A stretch of 40,962 bases of DNA from an uncultured Alcaligenaceae bacterium (GCA_937952975.1 CALFXX010000153.1:1-40962); one strand, 5' to 3'. Positions 25,646-35,068 are shown, counted from the stretch's first letter. Notes: generated from the sequence alone by a model not told the origin. Numbers and translations are program-made.

Positions 25646-27502
25646 TTACAGTTCGTTCAACGATTTGCCCTTCAGCGCCGCCCGAATACTGCGATCCATA
25701 CGTTGCGCGGCAAAATCATCTGTCACCTCTGACAGCGCCTTAATCGCCATACGAATCGCTTCAATATCATCACCCTGCGCACACGACTGTGTGGCCTGCA
25801 ACTGCTGGGCGATACGGGTTTGTTGGGCTGCACTTAACAGATCCGAATCCGCAGCCAAGGCCGCCTCAACCGATTCAATCAGTTGTTGCGCATCCACTTG
25901 CTGCTCGCGCAACATCCGCATTTTTGCATCGTGATCAGCCAGTGTGATGCTGTCTGACAGCATCTTAGACACTTCATCATCGGTTAAGCCATACGAAGGT
26001 TTCACCGTCACCGAAGCTTCAACGCCCGAACCCTGCTCGCGCGCAGTCACACTGAGCAACCCATCTGCATCAACCTGAAAGGTCACGCGAATACGTGCAG
26101 CACCTGCCACCATCGGTGGGATCCCACGCAACTCAAAGCGTGCAAGCGAACGACAGTCAACCACTAAGTCACGCTCGCCCTGCACTACGTGTACGGCTAA
26201 CGCAGTCTGGCCATCTTTAAAGGTGGTGAACTCTTGCGCACGTGCCACGGGGATCGTACTGTTACGTGGGATGATGTGCTCAACCAAGCCGCCCATGGTT
26301 TCTAAACCAAGTGTTAAGGGCGTGACATCCAGCAACAACCAGTCTTCGCCTGGATTACGATTACCTGCCAACAAGTTGGCTTGCAACGCAGCACCCAAGG
26401 CCACGACCTGATCCGGATCTAAATCCGTTAGCGGTTGTTTATCGAACAATGCTTGAACACCAGCCTGCACAACAGGCATACGCGTAGCGCCGCCGACCAT
26501 CACGACACCCTGCACGTCTTTGATCGTGAGCCCTGCATCTTTTAAGACTTGCCGCGCACAGGCTAGCGTGCGCTCAACCAACGATTGCGCAAGTGCTTCA
26601 AACGCAACACGCGTCAAAGACAAGTCAATTTTTGCTGCACCCAACAACAATGTTTCAGTATGCGACGCATGATCCGTTAGGGCTTCACGCAGTCGGCGCG
26701 AAGCACTTAATAAGCCGCGCCGTGCAGCGTGATCCAAATCATTGAGGCAATGTACGCCAGCAAAATAATCAGCCAGTGCCGCATCAAAATCGTCACCACC
26801 TAAAGCGGTATCGCCGCCCGTTGCAACGACTTCAAACACGCCGCGGGTGAGTTTCAATAACGATACGTCAAAAGTACCGCCACCTAAATCAAAGACCACA
26901 TACAGGCCTTCAGAGGCGTGATCCAGTCCATAGGCGATCGCGGCCGCGGTAGGTTCGTTGAGCAAGCGCAAGACATTTAAACCAGCCAAGCGCGCAGCGT
27001 CACGCGTGGCCTGTCGTTGTGCATCATCAAAATACGCAGGCACAGTGATCACTGCACCCACTAACTCGTCACCTAAGGTACCTTCAGCCAAAAATTTTAG
27101 TTTCTCTAAAATTTTTGCTGCAACCTCAACCGGTGACACATCAGCATGTTGTGTGTGGATTTTGACGCTCTGGCTATCGCGTACAAAGTTAAATGGCATG
27201 CCAGACGCTAACGCGTCATCGTACGAGCGCCCCATCAAACGCTTAACCGATACCAAGGTGTCGAGCGGGTACTGTGCCTGCTGCGCCAACGCATCAACAC
27301 CCACTAATGCTGCACCACTGGCTTGATATAAGACCGCAGAAGGCACAAGATGGCGCCCTAACTCATCGGGTAATACTTCAGCGACGCTACTGCGCACAGA
27401 CGCCACTAGCGAATGTGTTGTACCTAAATCAATACCAACCGCTAAGCGTCGTTGATGCGGGGCCGGCGATTCGCCCGGTTCAGAAATCTGTAATAAAGCC
27501 AT
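25646..27502 (-). CDS. hscA: Fe-S assembly chaperone HscA (Hsp70 family)
   Basis: 618 residues, close to the usual HscA length. Nucleotide-binding domain signatures: VGIDLGTTHSLVA at about 22-34, VVFDLGGGTFDVSLLKL near 190-207, and VVMVGGATRMPVVQ. HscA lacks the glycine-rich C-terminal tail of DnaK, as seen here. It binds the LPPVK motif of IscU, which is present in the IscU of this operon, and with HscB promotes cluster transfer. Starts 9 bases after hscB. Confidence 0.96.
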   Translation of the reverse strand: MALLQISEPGESPAPHQRRLAVGIDLGTTHSLVASVRSSVAEVLPDELGRHLVPSAVLYQASGAALVGVDALAQQAQYPLDTLVSVKRLMGRSYDDALASGMPFNFVRDSQSVKIHTQHADVSPVEVAAKILEKLKFLAEGTLGDELVGAVITVPAYFDDAQRQATRDAARLAGLNVLRLLNEPTAAAIAYGLDHASEGLYVVFDLGGGTFDVSLLKLTRGVFEVVATGGDTALGGDDFDAALADYFAGVHCLNDLDHAARRGLLSASRRLREALTDHASHTETLLLGAAKIDLSLTRVAFEALAQSLVERTLACARQVLKDAGLTIKDVQGVVMVGGATRMPVVQAGVQALFDKQPLTDLDPDQVVALGAALQANLLAGNRNPGEDWLLLDVTPLTLGLETMGGLVEHIIPRNSTIPVARAQEFTTFKDGQTALAVHVVQGERDLVVDCRSLARFELRGIPPMVAGAARIRVTFQVDADGLLSVTAREQGSGVEASVTVKPSYGLTDDEVSKMLSDSITLADHDAKMRMLREQQVDAQQLIESVEAALAADSDLLSAAQQTRIAQQLQATQSCAQGDDIEAIRMAIKALSEVTDDFAAQRMDRSIRAALKGKSLNEL

Positions 27503-27511
27503 AGGTACGTT

Positions 27512-28024
27512 TTAAACTTCTGTAGTTTGAAGCTGAGTGGTTAATTTATCTAGAAACATCCACTCGCGGATACGACTAGCGGCTTGAGGGTACTGTTCTG
27601 CTTGAAGGGCCTCGGCTACAGCCTGTTGGCACTGCACTAAAGCCAGCGCAATTTCTTTAGACAAGGCTACGCGCGCAGCAATATTTTGTGGATCATCCAA
27701 GCACTCGTCGAGCTGCTCATGCCACGACATTTGTTGCACTAAAAACTCGGCAGACATTGCCGTGTTTGTTTCAGTTTGCAAATCAACGCCTGCAAGCTCG
27801 CACAAATAACGGGCCCTCAATAAGGGTTGTTTGAGCACACGATACGCTTCGTTTGCTTGGGCGCTCCACTGCATCGCCACCCTGCGCTCAGGCGCTGAGC
27901 GCGTTGCAAAACGATCGGGGTGCACAGCCTGTGCGACATGCTTCCAAGCTGCCTCGATTTGCGCAGCATCGATTGCGAAGGCTCGAGGCAAATCAAACAG
28001 TGCAAAGTGATCTGTTGCGTTCAC
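27512..28024 (-). CDS. hscB: Fe-S assembly co-chaperone HscB (J-domain)
   Basis: 170 residues from GTG at 28024 (read NATDHFALFDLPRAF). N-terminal J-domain with the essential HPD in AVHPDRFATRS, followed by the AYRVLKQPLLRARYLCEL helix and a C-terminal three-helix IscU-binding domain (QMSWHEQLDEC). It stimulates the HscA ATPase and delivers IscU. Six bases separate it from iscA. Confidence 0.95.
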   Translation of the reverse strand: MNATDHFALFDLPRAFAIDAAQIEAAWKHVAQAVHPDRFATRSAPERRVAMQWSAQANEAYRVLKQPLLRARYLCELAGVDLQTETNTAMSAEFLVQQMSWHEQLDECLDDPQNIAARVALSKEIALALVQCQQAVAEALQAEQYPQAASRIREWMFLDKLTTQLQTTEV

Positions 28025-28030
28025 GGAAGA

Positions 28031-28354
28031 CTATACCGTGAACGATTCGCCGCAGCCGCAGGTCGCCTTTTCGTTAGGATTACGAAACTTAAAGCCTTCG
28101 TTCAAACCTTCGCGCGCGTAATCAAGCTCAGTGCCTTCAAGGTAGGCTAAGCTTTTGGGATCAACAAAGACCTTGACACCGAAGCTTTCAAAAACCTGAT
28201 CTTCGGTAGCTGGCTCATCAACGTACTCAAGCTTGTAAGCCATGCCAGAGCAACCAGTCGTACGCACGCCCAAACGCAAGCCAATACCGCTGCCGCGTTT
28301 TTGCAGATACTTGCCGATATGGTCGGCGGCCTGAACAGTCAGTGTGACAGCCAT
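28031..28354 (-). CDS. iscA: Fe-S cluster carrier IscA
   Basis: 107 residues, normal length. A-type carrier with the three invariant cysteines: one in GVRTTGCSGMAY (about residue 35) and two in ATCGCGESF near the C-terminus. Carries clusters from IscU to apo-proteins. Three bases after iscU. ErpA is a possible paralogue, but the operon position supports IscA. Confidence 0.95.
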   Translation of the reverse strand: MAVTLTVQAADHIGKYLQKRGSGIGLRLGVRTTGCSGMAYKLEYVDEPATEDQVFESFGVKVFVDPKSLAYLEGTELDYAREGLNEGFKFRNPNEKATCGCGESFTV

Positions 28355-28357
28355 GGC

Positions 28358-28741
28358 TTATCCTTGGTGTTTGTCTTTGTAGTCTTTAACAGCGGCTTTG
28401 ATCGCGTCTTCAGCCAAAATCGAACAATGGATTTTAACGGGTGGTAAGGCCAGTTCTTCGGCGATTTGAGTGTTGCGAATCGTCAAGGCTTGGTCAAGTG
28501 TTTTGCCCTTCACCCACTCGGTCACAAGTGAACTTGACGCAATCGCCGACCCGCACCCGTACGTTTTAAAACGCGCATCTTCAATGATTCCGGCGTCGTT
28601 GACGCGGATCTGCAATTTCATCACGTCGCCACAGGCTGGTGCTCCCACCATGCCTGTACCAACTTGATCGTCGCCCTTATCAAAGGTGCCGACATTGCGG
28701 GGGTTTTCGTAATGATCCAGTACTTTTTCGCTGTATGCCAT
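28358..28741 (-). CDS. iscU: Fe-S cluster scaffold IscU
   Basis: 127 residues. Cluster-ligand cysteines in GAPACGDVMKL, KTYGCGSAIASSS and VKIHCSILAEDA. The HscA-recognition motif LPPVK is present (LALPPVKIHC). Scaffold on which IscS and iron build the cluster. 22 bases downstream of iscS. Confidence 0.97.
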   Translation of the reverse strand: MAYSEKVLDHYENPRNVGTFDKGDDQVGTGMVGAPACGDVMKLQIRVNDAGIIEDARFKTYGCGSAIASSSLVTEWVKGKTLDQALTIRNTQIAEELALPPVKIHCSILAEDAIKAAVKDYKDKHQG

Positions 28742-28763
28742 GAGTGTTCTCCAACCTATGTGT

Positions 28764-29975
28764 TTAGTGGGCGGCCCACTGAACCGAATTCAAATCGATA
28801 CCATCTTTGGCCATTTCCCAAAGAGGCGACATATCACGCAGCTTACCCACTCGCGCTTTCAGCAACTCAACTGCAAAGTCGATCTCTTTTTCAGTGGTAA
28901 AGCGTCCAATCGTAAAGCGGATCGAACTATGTGCAAGTTCGTCGTTACGGCCCAGGGCGCGCAAGACGTACGAGGGCTCAAGACTGGCTGAGGTGCAAGC
29001 CGAACCACTCGATACCGCAAGCTCTTTGATGGCCATGATCAGTGACTCGCCTTCAACGTAGTTAAAGCTCACGTTCAGATTATGCGGCACACGTTGTTCG
29101 ATGTCGCCATTGAGGTAGACCTCTTCAATTTGCGACAAGCCCGCCCACAAACGATCGCGCAACATGCGGATGCGTTCGTTTTCAGTGCCCATTTCGGCTT
29201 GTGCTAGGGCAAAGGCTTCGCCCATGCCAACAATTTGGTGTGTGGCCAGCGTACCCGAACGAAAACCACGCTCATGACCGCCGCCGTGCATTTGTGCCTC
29301 GATACGGATACGAGGTTTGCGACGTACGTACAACGCGCCGATGCCCTTCGGACCGTAGGTTTTGTGCGCGCAAAACGACATCAAATCGACTTTAAGAGTT
29401 TGCAGATCAATGTCGACTTTACCCGTTGCCTGAGCAGCATCCACGTGAAAAATAATATTTTTTTCACGGCAGATTTCACCAAGCGTTGCGATCGGTTGAA
29501 TCACGCCAATTTCGTTATTGACGAACATCACCGACACCAAAACGGTATCAGGACGGATCGCTGCTTTAAATGCATCGAGGTTAATCAAACCGTCTTCTTG
29601 TACATCAAGATAGGTGACTTCAAAGCCCTGGCGCTCAAGTTCACGACAGGGATCGAGCACCGCTTTGTGTTCAGTTTTAACAGTAATGATGTGCTTGCCA
29701 CGTTCTGCGTAAAAACCCGCAGCACCTTTAATAGCAAGGTTGTTAGATTCAGTTGCGCCTGAGGTCCAGATAATTTCGCGTGGATCAGCGTTAACCAGCG
29801 AAGCCACTTGACCGCGCGCGCGTTCAACGGCCTCTTCGGCCTCCCAGCCATAAGCGTGGCTGCGTGAAGCTGGATTACCTGCATGTTCGTAGAGCCAAGG
29901 AATCATCTTGTCGACCACTTTGGGGTCGACTGGCGTGGTGGCTGAATAGTCTAAATAAATGGGTAATGAGGACAT
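28764..29975 (-). CDS. iscS: cysteine desulfurase IscS
   Basis: 403 residues, family-typical. Class V PLP enzyme. It begins LPIYLDYSATTPVDP, has the PLP lysine in SFCAHKTYGPKGIGAL (about residue 205) and the catalytic Cys loop SSGSACTSASLEPSYVLRAL (about 325). Converts cysteine to alanine and passes the persulfide sulfur to IscU and to tRNA thiolation enzymes. Starts 9 bases after iscR. Confidence 0.97.
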   Translation of the reverse strand: MSSLPIYLDYSATTPVDPKVVDKMIPWLYEHAGNPASRSHAYGWEAEEAVERARGQVASLVNADPREIIWTSGATESNNLAIKGAAGFYAERGKHIITVKTEHKAVLDPCRELERQGFEVTYLDVQEDGLINLDAFKAAIRPDTVLVSVMFVNNEIGVIQPIATLGEICREKNIIFHVDAAQATGKVDIDLQTLKVDLMSFCAHKTYGPKGIGALYVRRKPRIRIEAQMHGGGHERGFRSGTLATHQIVGMGEAFALAQAEMGTENERIRMLRDRLWAGLSQIEEVYLNGDIEQRVPHNLNVSFNYVEGESLIMAIKELAVSSGSACTSASLEPSYVLRALGRNDELAHSSIRFTIGRFTTEKEIDFAVELLKARVGKLRDMSPLWEMAKDGIDLNSVQWAAH

Positions 29976-29984
29976 TGAGAGCTC

Positions 29985-30509
29985 CTAGGCGCTTGCAGTG
30001 GCAGACTGTTTAACGACGGTCGAGGGTGTGTTAACCATATTGACACGTACGCCCGCACCATTGGCTTGGCTAGCCTCTTGGATTTGACGCAAACGTTGTT
30101 GATCAACCAAATCTTGCAACGCCACTGAATCAAGAAAATCAACCATTTTACGATTGAGTGTTGACCAAAGTTCGTGTGTCATACAGATGCCTGGCTTGCC
30201 ATCTGTACCGGTTGTACAGTCGGTTTTACCGCCACAGCTTGTGGCGTCGATGGGCTCGTCGACTGCAAAGATGATGTCAGCAACGGTGATCGTGCGAGCC
30301 AAGCGGGCTAATGTGTAGCCGCCACCTGGGCCTCGCACGCTTTCAACCAGTTCATGGCGGCGTAGTTTGCCAAATAGCTGCTCGAGATAGGACAAAGAAA
30401 TATTTTGTCGCTGGCTGATCGCCGACAAGGTAACAGGCCCACTTTGCTGACGCAAAGCAAGGTCAATCATCGCCGTAACAGCAAAACGCCCTTTGGTGGT
30501 GAGTCGCAT
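29985..30509 (-). CDS. iscR: Fe-S cluster regulator IscR (Rrf2 family)
   Basis: 174 residues from ATG at 30509 (MRLTTKGRFAVTAMID), chosen to match the family; the longer frame upstream covers the promoter. Winged-helix DNA-binding domain with SLSYLEQLFGKLRRHELV and VRGPGGGYTLAR. Cluster-ligand region SCGGKTDC...GICMTHELW has the expected Cys-Cys-Cys-His pattern near residues 92-107. 2Fe-2S IscR represses its own operon. An IscR-like site lies 42-66 bases upstream. The C-terminal tail (after about 135) is variable and Ala/Ser-rich. Confidence 0.96.
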   Translation of the reverse strand: MRLTTKGRFAVTAMIDLALRQQSGPVTLSAISQRQNISLSYLEQLFGKLRRHELVESVRGPGGGYTLARLARTITVADIIFAVDEPIDATSCGGKTDCTTGTDGKPGICMTHELWSTLNRKMVDFLDSVALQDLVDQQRLRQIQEASQANGAGVRVNMVNTPSTVVKQSATASA

Positions 30510-30550
30510 GACAGAGTCCTTTAAACAAAGCGCTGACACAGTGCAAACGC

Positions 30551-30575
30551 TTATCCGACTAAACAACTCAAGTAT
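30551..30575 (-). promoter_or_regulatory. IscR type 1-like operator
   Basis: On the minus strand the 25-base site has left half ATACTTGA and right half TTTAGTCGGATAA. Against the E. coli type 1 consensus (ATASYYGACT, spacer, AGTCRRSTAT) I count about 20 of 25 compatible positions. It overlaps the candidate -10 box, fitting autorepression by clustered IscR. Confidence 0.65.
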
Positions 30576-30599
30576 ACACAATTCTTGACTGATTTGCTA
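30571..30599 (-). promoter_or_regulatory. iscR promoter candidate
   Basis: Minus strand: -10 TATACT (30571-30576) and -35 TAGCAA (30594-30599), 17 bases apart. The -10 is strong and the -35 weak, as expected for a regulated promoter. The IscR-like site covers the -10. Confidence 0.55.
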
Positions 30600-30643
30600 G
30601 GGTATGTAGGTAAAGACCCTAAGGTGCTCGCACTTTATGCTCG

Positions 30644-30672
30644 AAAAAAAACCGCGCGTGGCACGGTTTTTT
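30644..30672 (-). terminator. intrinsic terminator after the tyrosine phosphatase gene
   Basis: Stem CCGTGC/GCGCGG (minus strand, one G-U) with a CAC loop, flanked by A and T runs on both sides, so it could act in either direction. It lies 36 bases beyond the phosphatase stop and insulates iscR. Confidence 0.85.
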
Positions 30673-30707
30673 AAATTCGGGCAATCTCTTGCCCTACGAC
30701 CATCAGG

Positions 30708-31196
30708 TTAGGCAGCTTGATACTGCGTTGCGCGTTTACGCACCAGTTCTAGCACGCCCTGACAAGAATCCTCAAGATAATCAAGAACCTTACCAAAGCC
30801 TTCGGGACCGCCATAATATGGATCTGGCACCGTTGCTTCTTCAAACTCGTTGGCAAAACGCATCAGTAACATTAATTTGTGTTGATGCAGCTTTGGACAC
30901 TGTTGCTGCATGGCCGAGAGGTTTTCCCAATCCATGGCCAAAATCAGGTCGTATTCGCGGTAATCTTCAGGAGTGACCTGACGCGCAACGTGTTCGGCGA
31001 TTTCGTAGCCGCGTTTGCGTGCCGCGGCCAACGCACGCGGATCAGCGCCTTCACCAAGGTGAAAATTGTGTGTGCCGGCAGAATCAATGCCCACGACCTC
31101 AGCGAGGCCAGCTTCTTTGATCAGGTGGCGAAAAACGCCTTCAGCACTGGGAGAGCGGCAAATGTTACCCGTGCATACGAAAAGAACTTTTGTCAT
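30708..31196 (-). CDS. low-molecular-weight protein-tyrosine phosphatase
   Basis: 162 residues if it starts at ATG 31196 (MTKVLFVCTGN); ATGs at 31199 and 31208 are also in frame. P-loop VCTGNICRSPSAEGVF contains the catalytic CxGNxCRS signature (C-T-G-N-I-C-R-S). The general acid is the Asp in VPDPYYGG. Cytosolic enzyme removing phosphate from phosphotyrosine; physiological target unknown. This gene next to iscR is a familiar betaproteobacterial arrangement. Normal length. Confidence 0.93.
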   Translation of the reverse strand: MTKVLFVCTGNICRSPSAEGVFRHLIKEAGLAEVVGIDSAGTHNFHLGEGADPRALAAARKRGYEIAEHVARQVTPEDYREYDLILAMDWENLSAMQQQCPKLHQHKLMLLMRFANEFEEATVPDPYYGGPEGFGKVLDYLEDSCQGVLELVRKRATQYQAA

Positions 31197-31436
31197 CATG
31201 GTGCACATTGTGCGGGAAAACCCCTAACATGTCTAGAGATTTTTTCTGCAAATTAACAAAAAATTACATACAGGTGCAAAAAATTAATCCCTTTGCATTT
31301 CAATGCGTTACAGCGCTATGACCAACAAATAAATAGTCCATATAGTGAAAAAATATTGCCTCAATCTTAACCGTCGTTAAAAAATGTTGAGCGTGCTCTT
31401 TCTGAAATGCACCGCCTCAAGGCGTAACTAAGACTT

Positions 31437-33710
31437 TTACGCACCAGAAAGTAGCACGCGATCTTTGAGCGCTTTCAAAGCGTCACGCGCAGCCGCAGCC
31501 TGCTCGAATTCAAGATTACGGGCGTGATCCAGCATGAGTTTTTCAAGGCGCTTAAACTCTTTAGCAAGCGCTTTTTCGTCAGTCAGCAAGGCATAGGATG
31601 ACGGATCTTCTGGCTCTTCTCTAAAGGCTGGTGCCACAATGCCATCGATCAACTCACGCACAGCCTTACGCACACTACGAGGCTCAATCCCGTGCTCTAG
31701 GTTGAAGGCGAGTTGCTTATTGCGACGCCTTTCGGTTTCGCCCATGGCGCGCTGCATTGAGTCAGTGACCCGATCTGCATACAAGATGGCGCGCCCGTTT
31801 AAGTTGCGCGCGGCGCGACCAATGGTTTGAATCAAGCTGCGGTCCGAGCGTAAAAATCCTTCTTTGTCAGCGTCAAGAATCGCGACAAGCGATACCTCGG
31901 GGATATCCAAGCCTTCTCGCAACAAGTTAATCCCGACCAACACATCGAATACCCCTAGGCGCAAATCGCGAATAATTTCTACGCGTTCGACCGTATCGAT
32001 ATCTGAGTGCAGGTACCGAACACGCTGACCGCTTTCAGTTAAGTAGTCGGTTAAATCCTCGGCCATGCGCTTAGTGAGTGTTGTCACCAGCACTCGCTCT
32101 TGCACAGCGGTACGCAATTTGATCTCGCCTAACAAATCGTCGACCTGCGTGCGGGCCGGGCGCACTTCAACAATGGGATCCACCAAACCCGTTGGTCGCA
32201 CAACCTGCTCGACCACGTGATCAGAGTGCCCTTGCTCGTAGTTGCCGGGCGTTGCAGACACGAACACGCACTGGCGCATACGCGCTTCAAACTCTTCCAT
32301 TTTCAAGGGCCGATTATCCATCGCCGAGGGCAAGCGAAAGCCATACGTCACAAGGGTTTCTTTGCGCGCGCGATCACCACGGTACATACCGCCTAGTTGG
32401 CCGATTGTGACGTGGCTTTCGTCGATAAACATCAACGCATCACGTGGTAGGTAATCAATCATCGTGGGCGGCGGATCACCGGGCGCAGCCCCTGACAGGT
32501 GCCGTGAATAATTTTCAATGCCTTTACAAAACCCAAGTTCAGAGAGCATCTCAAGATCAAAGCGTGTGCGTTGTTCAATTCGTTGCGCTTCGATCAAATG
32601 ACCAGAATCGACAAATTGTTTGACGCGTTCGCGCAACTCTTGCTTGATAGTTTCAATCGCCCGTAACACTGTGTCACGTGGTGTGACGTAATGCGAACCT
32701 GGATACACCGTAAAGCGCGGCACCTTTTGCCTAATCTTGCCTGTCAGTGGATCAAATAACTCGAGGCTTTCAACCTCGTCATCAAACAGCGTGAGGCGTA
32801 CGGCAAGCTCGGCGCTTTCTGCCGGAAAAATATCAATCGTTTCGCCGCGTGCGCGGAAGGTGCCACGCGTAAACTCAAGATCGTTACGCTCGTATTGCAT
32901 GGCGACTAAGCGCTCAAGAATTTCGCGACGGGCAATGCGATCGCCTGCCCGCAAAATCAACACCATGGCATGGTAATCAGCGGGGTTACCGATACCGTAA
33001 ATACACGAAACGGTACCCACAATAATTGTGTCGCGCCGCTCGAGCAAACTTTTGGTGGCCGACAAACGCATCTGTTCAATATGCTCGTTGATCGATGAAT
33101 CTTTTTCGATGAACAGATCACGAGTCGGTACGTATGCCTCAGGCTGGTAATAGTCGTAATACGACACAAAGTATTCAACCGCGTTTTTTGGAAAAAACTC
33201 GCGCATCTCGGCATACAGCTGTGCCGCTAACGTTTTGTTCGGCGCCAGTACCAGCGCAGGCCTACCGAGGCGTGCAATCATATTCGCCATCGTGAAGGTT
33301 TTGCCCGAACCCGTCACGCCTAGCAGTGTTTGCGACATTAAGCCATCGCGCACGCCCTGCTCAAGCAAGTCAATCGCTCGCGGCTGATCACCGCCTGGGG
33401 GATATGGTTGATACAGGTGAAAGGGGCTATCGGGATAATCGATAAAACGGCCCTTCTCGTTACCGGTTGAGATCGCCGCGCTATAGACCGTATCGACCGC
33501 CTCGGGTGTGTAGCTGGCTGAGGCGAGTTCAGACGCGACCCCATATAAGGGCGCGTCTACCGGCAACGCCGGCCGCTGACTGTGATCTGCGACTGGATCG
33601 ACTGCTTCGACGACACCGATTATGTCGCTAGGCTCTGCGGCTATAGACGCCTGCACACCTTTTTCGGGTACTGCTTGCTCGATCGTTTTTTTGCTCTTGC
33701 GGGTGGCCAT
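31437..33710 (-). CDS. uvrB: excinuclease ABC subunit UvrB
   Basis: 757 residues against about 673 in E. coli. The extra length is an N-terminal leader of about 90 residues (acidic/Ala/Val-rich) before FHLYQPYPPGGDQP, where homology to UvrB begins. Walker A GVTGSGKT at 131-138, beta-hairpin YYDYYQPEAYVP, helicase motifs including FIDESHVT, INLLREGLDIPE and QTIGRAARN, and a C-terminal UVR domain with NLEFEQAAAARD that binds UvrC. It loads onto damaged DNA with UvrA in nucleotide excision repair. I saw no CTGT-N8-ACAG box upstream, so SOS control is not evident. Divergent from the aminotransferase gene. Confidence 0.96.
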   Translation of the reverse strand: MATRKSKKTIEQAVPEKGVQASIAAEPSDIIGVVEAVDPVADHSQRPALPVDAPLYGVASELASASYTPEAVDTVYSAAISTGNEKGRFIDYPDSPFHLYQPYPPGGDQPRAIDLLEQGVRDGLMSQTLLGVTGSGKTFTMANMIARLGRPALVLAPNKTLAAQLYAEMREFFPKNAVEYFVSYYDYYQPEAYVPTRDLFIEKDSSINEHIEQMRLSATKSLLERRDTIIVGTVSCIYGIGNPADYHAMVLILRAGDRIARREILERLVAMQYERNDLEFTRGTFRARGETIDIFPAESAELAVRLTLFDDEVESLELFDPLTGKIRQKVPRFTVYPGSHYVTPRDTVLRAIETIKQELRERVKQFVDSGHLIEAQRIEQRTRFDLEMLSELGFCKGIENYSRHLSGAAPGDPPPTMIDYLPRDALMFIDESHVTIGQLGGMYRGDRARKETLVTYGFRLPSAMDNRPLKMEEFEARMRQCVFVSATPGNYEQGHSDHVVEQVVRPTGLVDPIVEVRPARTQVDDLLGEIKLRTAVQERVLVTTLTKRMAEDLTDYLTESGQRVRYLHSDIDTVERVEIIRDLRLGVFDVLVGINLLREGLDIPEVSLVAILDADKEGFLRSDRSLIQTIGRAARNLNGRAILYADRVTDSMQRAMGETERRRNKQLAFNLEHGIEPRSVRKAVRELIDGIVAPAFREEPEDPSSYALLTDEKALAKEFKRLEKLMLDHARNLEFEQAAAARDALKALKDRVLLSGA

Positions 33711-33825
33711 GCTAGACTTATTCGGGATACCCCTCGGTCTGAGGGTAACCTGCCATTATGTTCTCTGAAAATGCGTACGTCTACCCCAACCTTGTCACAC
33801 TTACCTTTTGCACACTAAAACCAAA

Positions 33826-35034
33826 ATGAGCACCCTCTTTCAAGCCGTTGAACTTGCCCCCCGCGATCCAATCCTGGGCTTAAACGAACAATTTAATGCC
33901 GATACCCGACCCACTAAAGTCAACCTCGGTGTGGGCGTGTATTACGACGATAACGGCAAGATTCCCCTTCTTAAGGCCGTACACACGGCTGAGGTCGCGC
34001 GCGTTGAGGCTGCAGCTGCACGCGGCTATGTGCCAATCGAAGGGATTGCTGGCTACAACAAAGGTGCACAAGAACTGGTGCTGGGCAAAAATTCGTCGTT
34101 GATCGCCGCTGGTCGCGTTTTGACCATGCAAGCCTTGGGCGGCACCGGTGCGCTCAAAATTGGCGCTGACTACATTAAACAGCTCGCGCCTAACGCTAAA
34201 GTGGCAATCAGTGATCCTAGCTGGGAGAATCACCGCGCACTGTTTGAACGCGCTGGCTTTGAAGTCATCACCTACCCTTATTACGACGCGGCCACCCACG
34301 GCTTAAATTTTGACGGTATGCTCGCGGCCCTCAAAGCGCTACCACCTAAAAGCGTAGCTGTGTTGCACGCGTGCTGCCACAACCCAACTGGCGTTGACCT
34401 CTCAAACGAGCAATGGAAAGCCGTTGCACAAGTTGTTAAAGCGGGCGATTTAATCCCCTTCTTAGACATCGCTTACCAAGGGTTTGGCGATGGGCTCGAG
34501 CAAGATGCTGCAGCCGTGCGCATCTTTGCTGACCTGGATATGACGATGTTTATCAGCTCGTCGTTTTCAAAATCTTTTTCGCTCTATGGCGAACGCGTCG
34601 GTGCATTGACGATTGTCACAGGCAGCCAAGACGAATCAAACCGTGTGCTCAGCCAAGTCAAACGCGTAATTCGTACGAACTATTCAAGTCCGCCGACACA
34701 TGGCGGAATGATCGTATCGACCGTGTTGAACACGCCCGAGCTGTTCGCCCTGTGGGATCAAGAACTAGCCGGTATGCGTGATCGGATTCGTCTGATGCGC
34801 CGCCAGATCGTTGAAAAACTGGCGCAGTACGGCGCCACCCAAGACTTCAGCTTTGTGATGAAGCAGCGAGGCATGTTCTCGTATTCAGGCATGACCGCGC
34901 CTCAGGTTGAGCGTTTGCGTACCGAGCATGGCATCTATGCGGTCAGCAGTGGTCGGATTTGTGTGGCTGCGCTCAACACCAAAAACATTGATGTTGTGGC
35001 GAAAGCGATGGCTGAGGTCATGAAAAACGCCTAA
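33826..35034 (+). CDS. aspartate/aromatic amino acid aminotransferase (class I)
   Basis: 402 residues from ATG at 33826 (MSTLFQAVELAPRDPILGL); a TTG 18 bases up is less likely. PLP-dependent fold type I with HACCHNPTGVDLS, FLDIAYQGFGDG, the PLP lysine in SSSFSKSFSLYGERVG, and the substrate-binding Arg region near SSGRICVAALN. It transfers amino groups between Asp/Glu or aromatic amino acids and 2-oxoglutarate. AspC and TyrB cannot be separated here, so no symbol is given. lexA follows after about 115 bases. Confidence 0.93.
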   Translation: MSTLFQAVELAPRDPILGLNEQFNADTRPTKVNLGVGVYYDDNGKIPLLKAVHTAEVARVEAAAARGYVPIEGIAGYNKGAQELVLGKNSSLIAAGRVLTMQALGGTGALKIGADYIKQLAPNAKVAISDPSWENHRALFERAGFEVITYPYYDAATHGLNFDGMLAALKALPPKSVAVLHACCHNPTGVDLSNEQWKAVAQVVKAGDLIPFLDIAYQGFGDGLEQDAAAVRIFADLDMTMFISSSFSKSFSLYGERVGALTIVTGSQDESNRVLSQVKRVIRTNYSSPPTHGGMIVSTVLNTPELFALWDQELAGMRDRIRLMRRQIVEKLAQYGATQDFSFVMKQRGMFSYSGMTAPQVERLRTEHGIYAVSSGRICVAALNTKNIDVVAKAMAEVMKNA

Positions 35035-35046
35035 AAGCTCCTAACG

Positions 35047-35062
35047 CTGTTTTTATATACAG
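35047..35062 (+). promoter_or_regulatory. LexA box 1
   Basis: CTGTTTTTATATACAG fits the CTGT-N8-ACAG SOS box. It lies upstream of the lexA -35 candidate and is the exact reverse complement of box 2. Confidence 0.92.
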
Positions 35063-35068
35063 ATAAAT

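Noticed and set aside
31413..31424. CGCCT/AGGCG stem just after the uvrB stop
   Set aside because: Short stem without a T-run on the minus strand; not a convincing terminator.
33739..33757. Imperfect hairpin ACCCCTC/GAGGGT between uvrB and the aminotransferase
   Set aside because: Bulged, no T-run, and its position between divergent genes gives no clear role.
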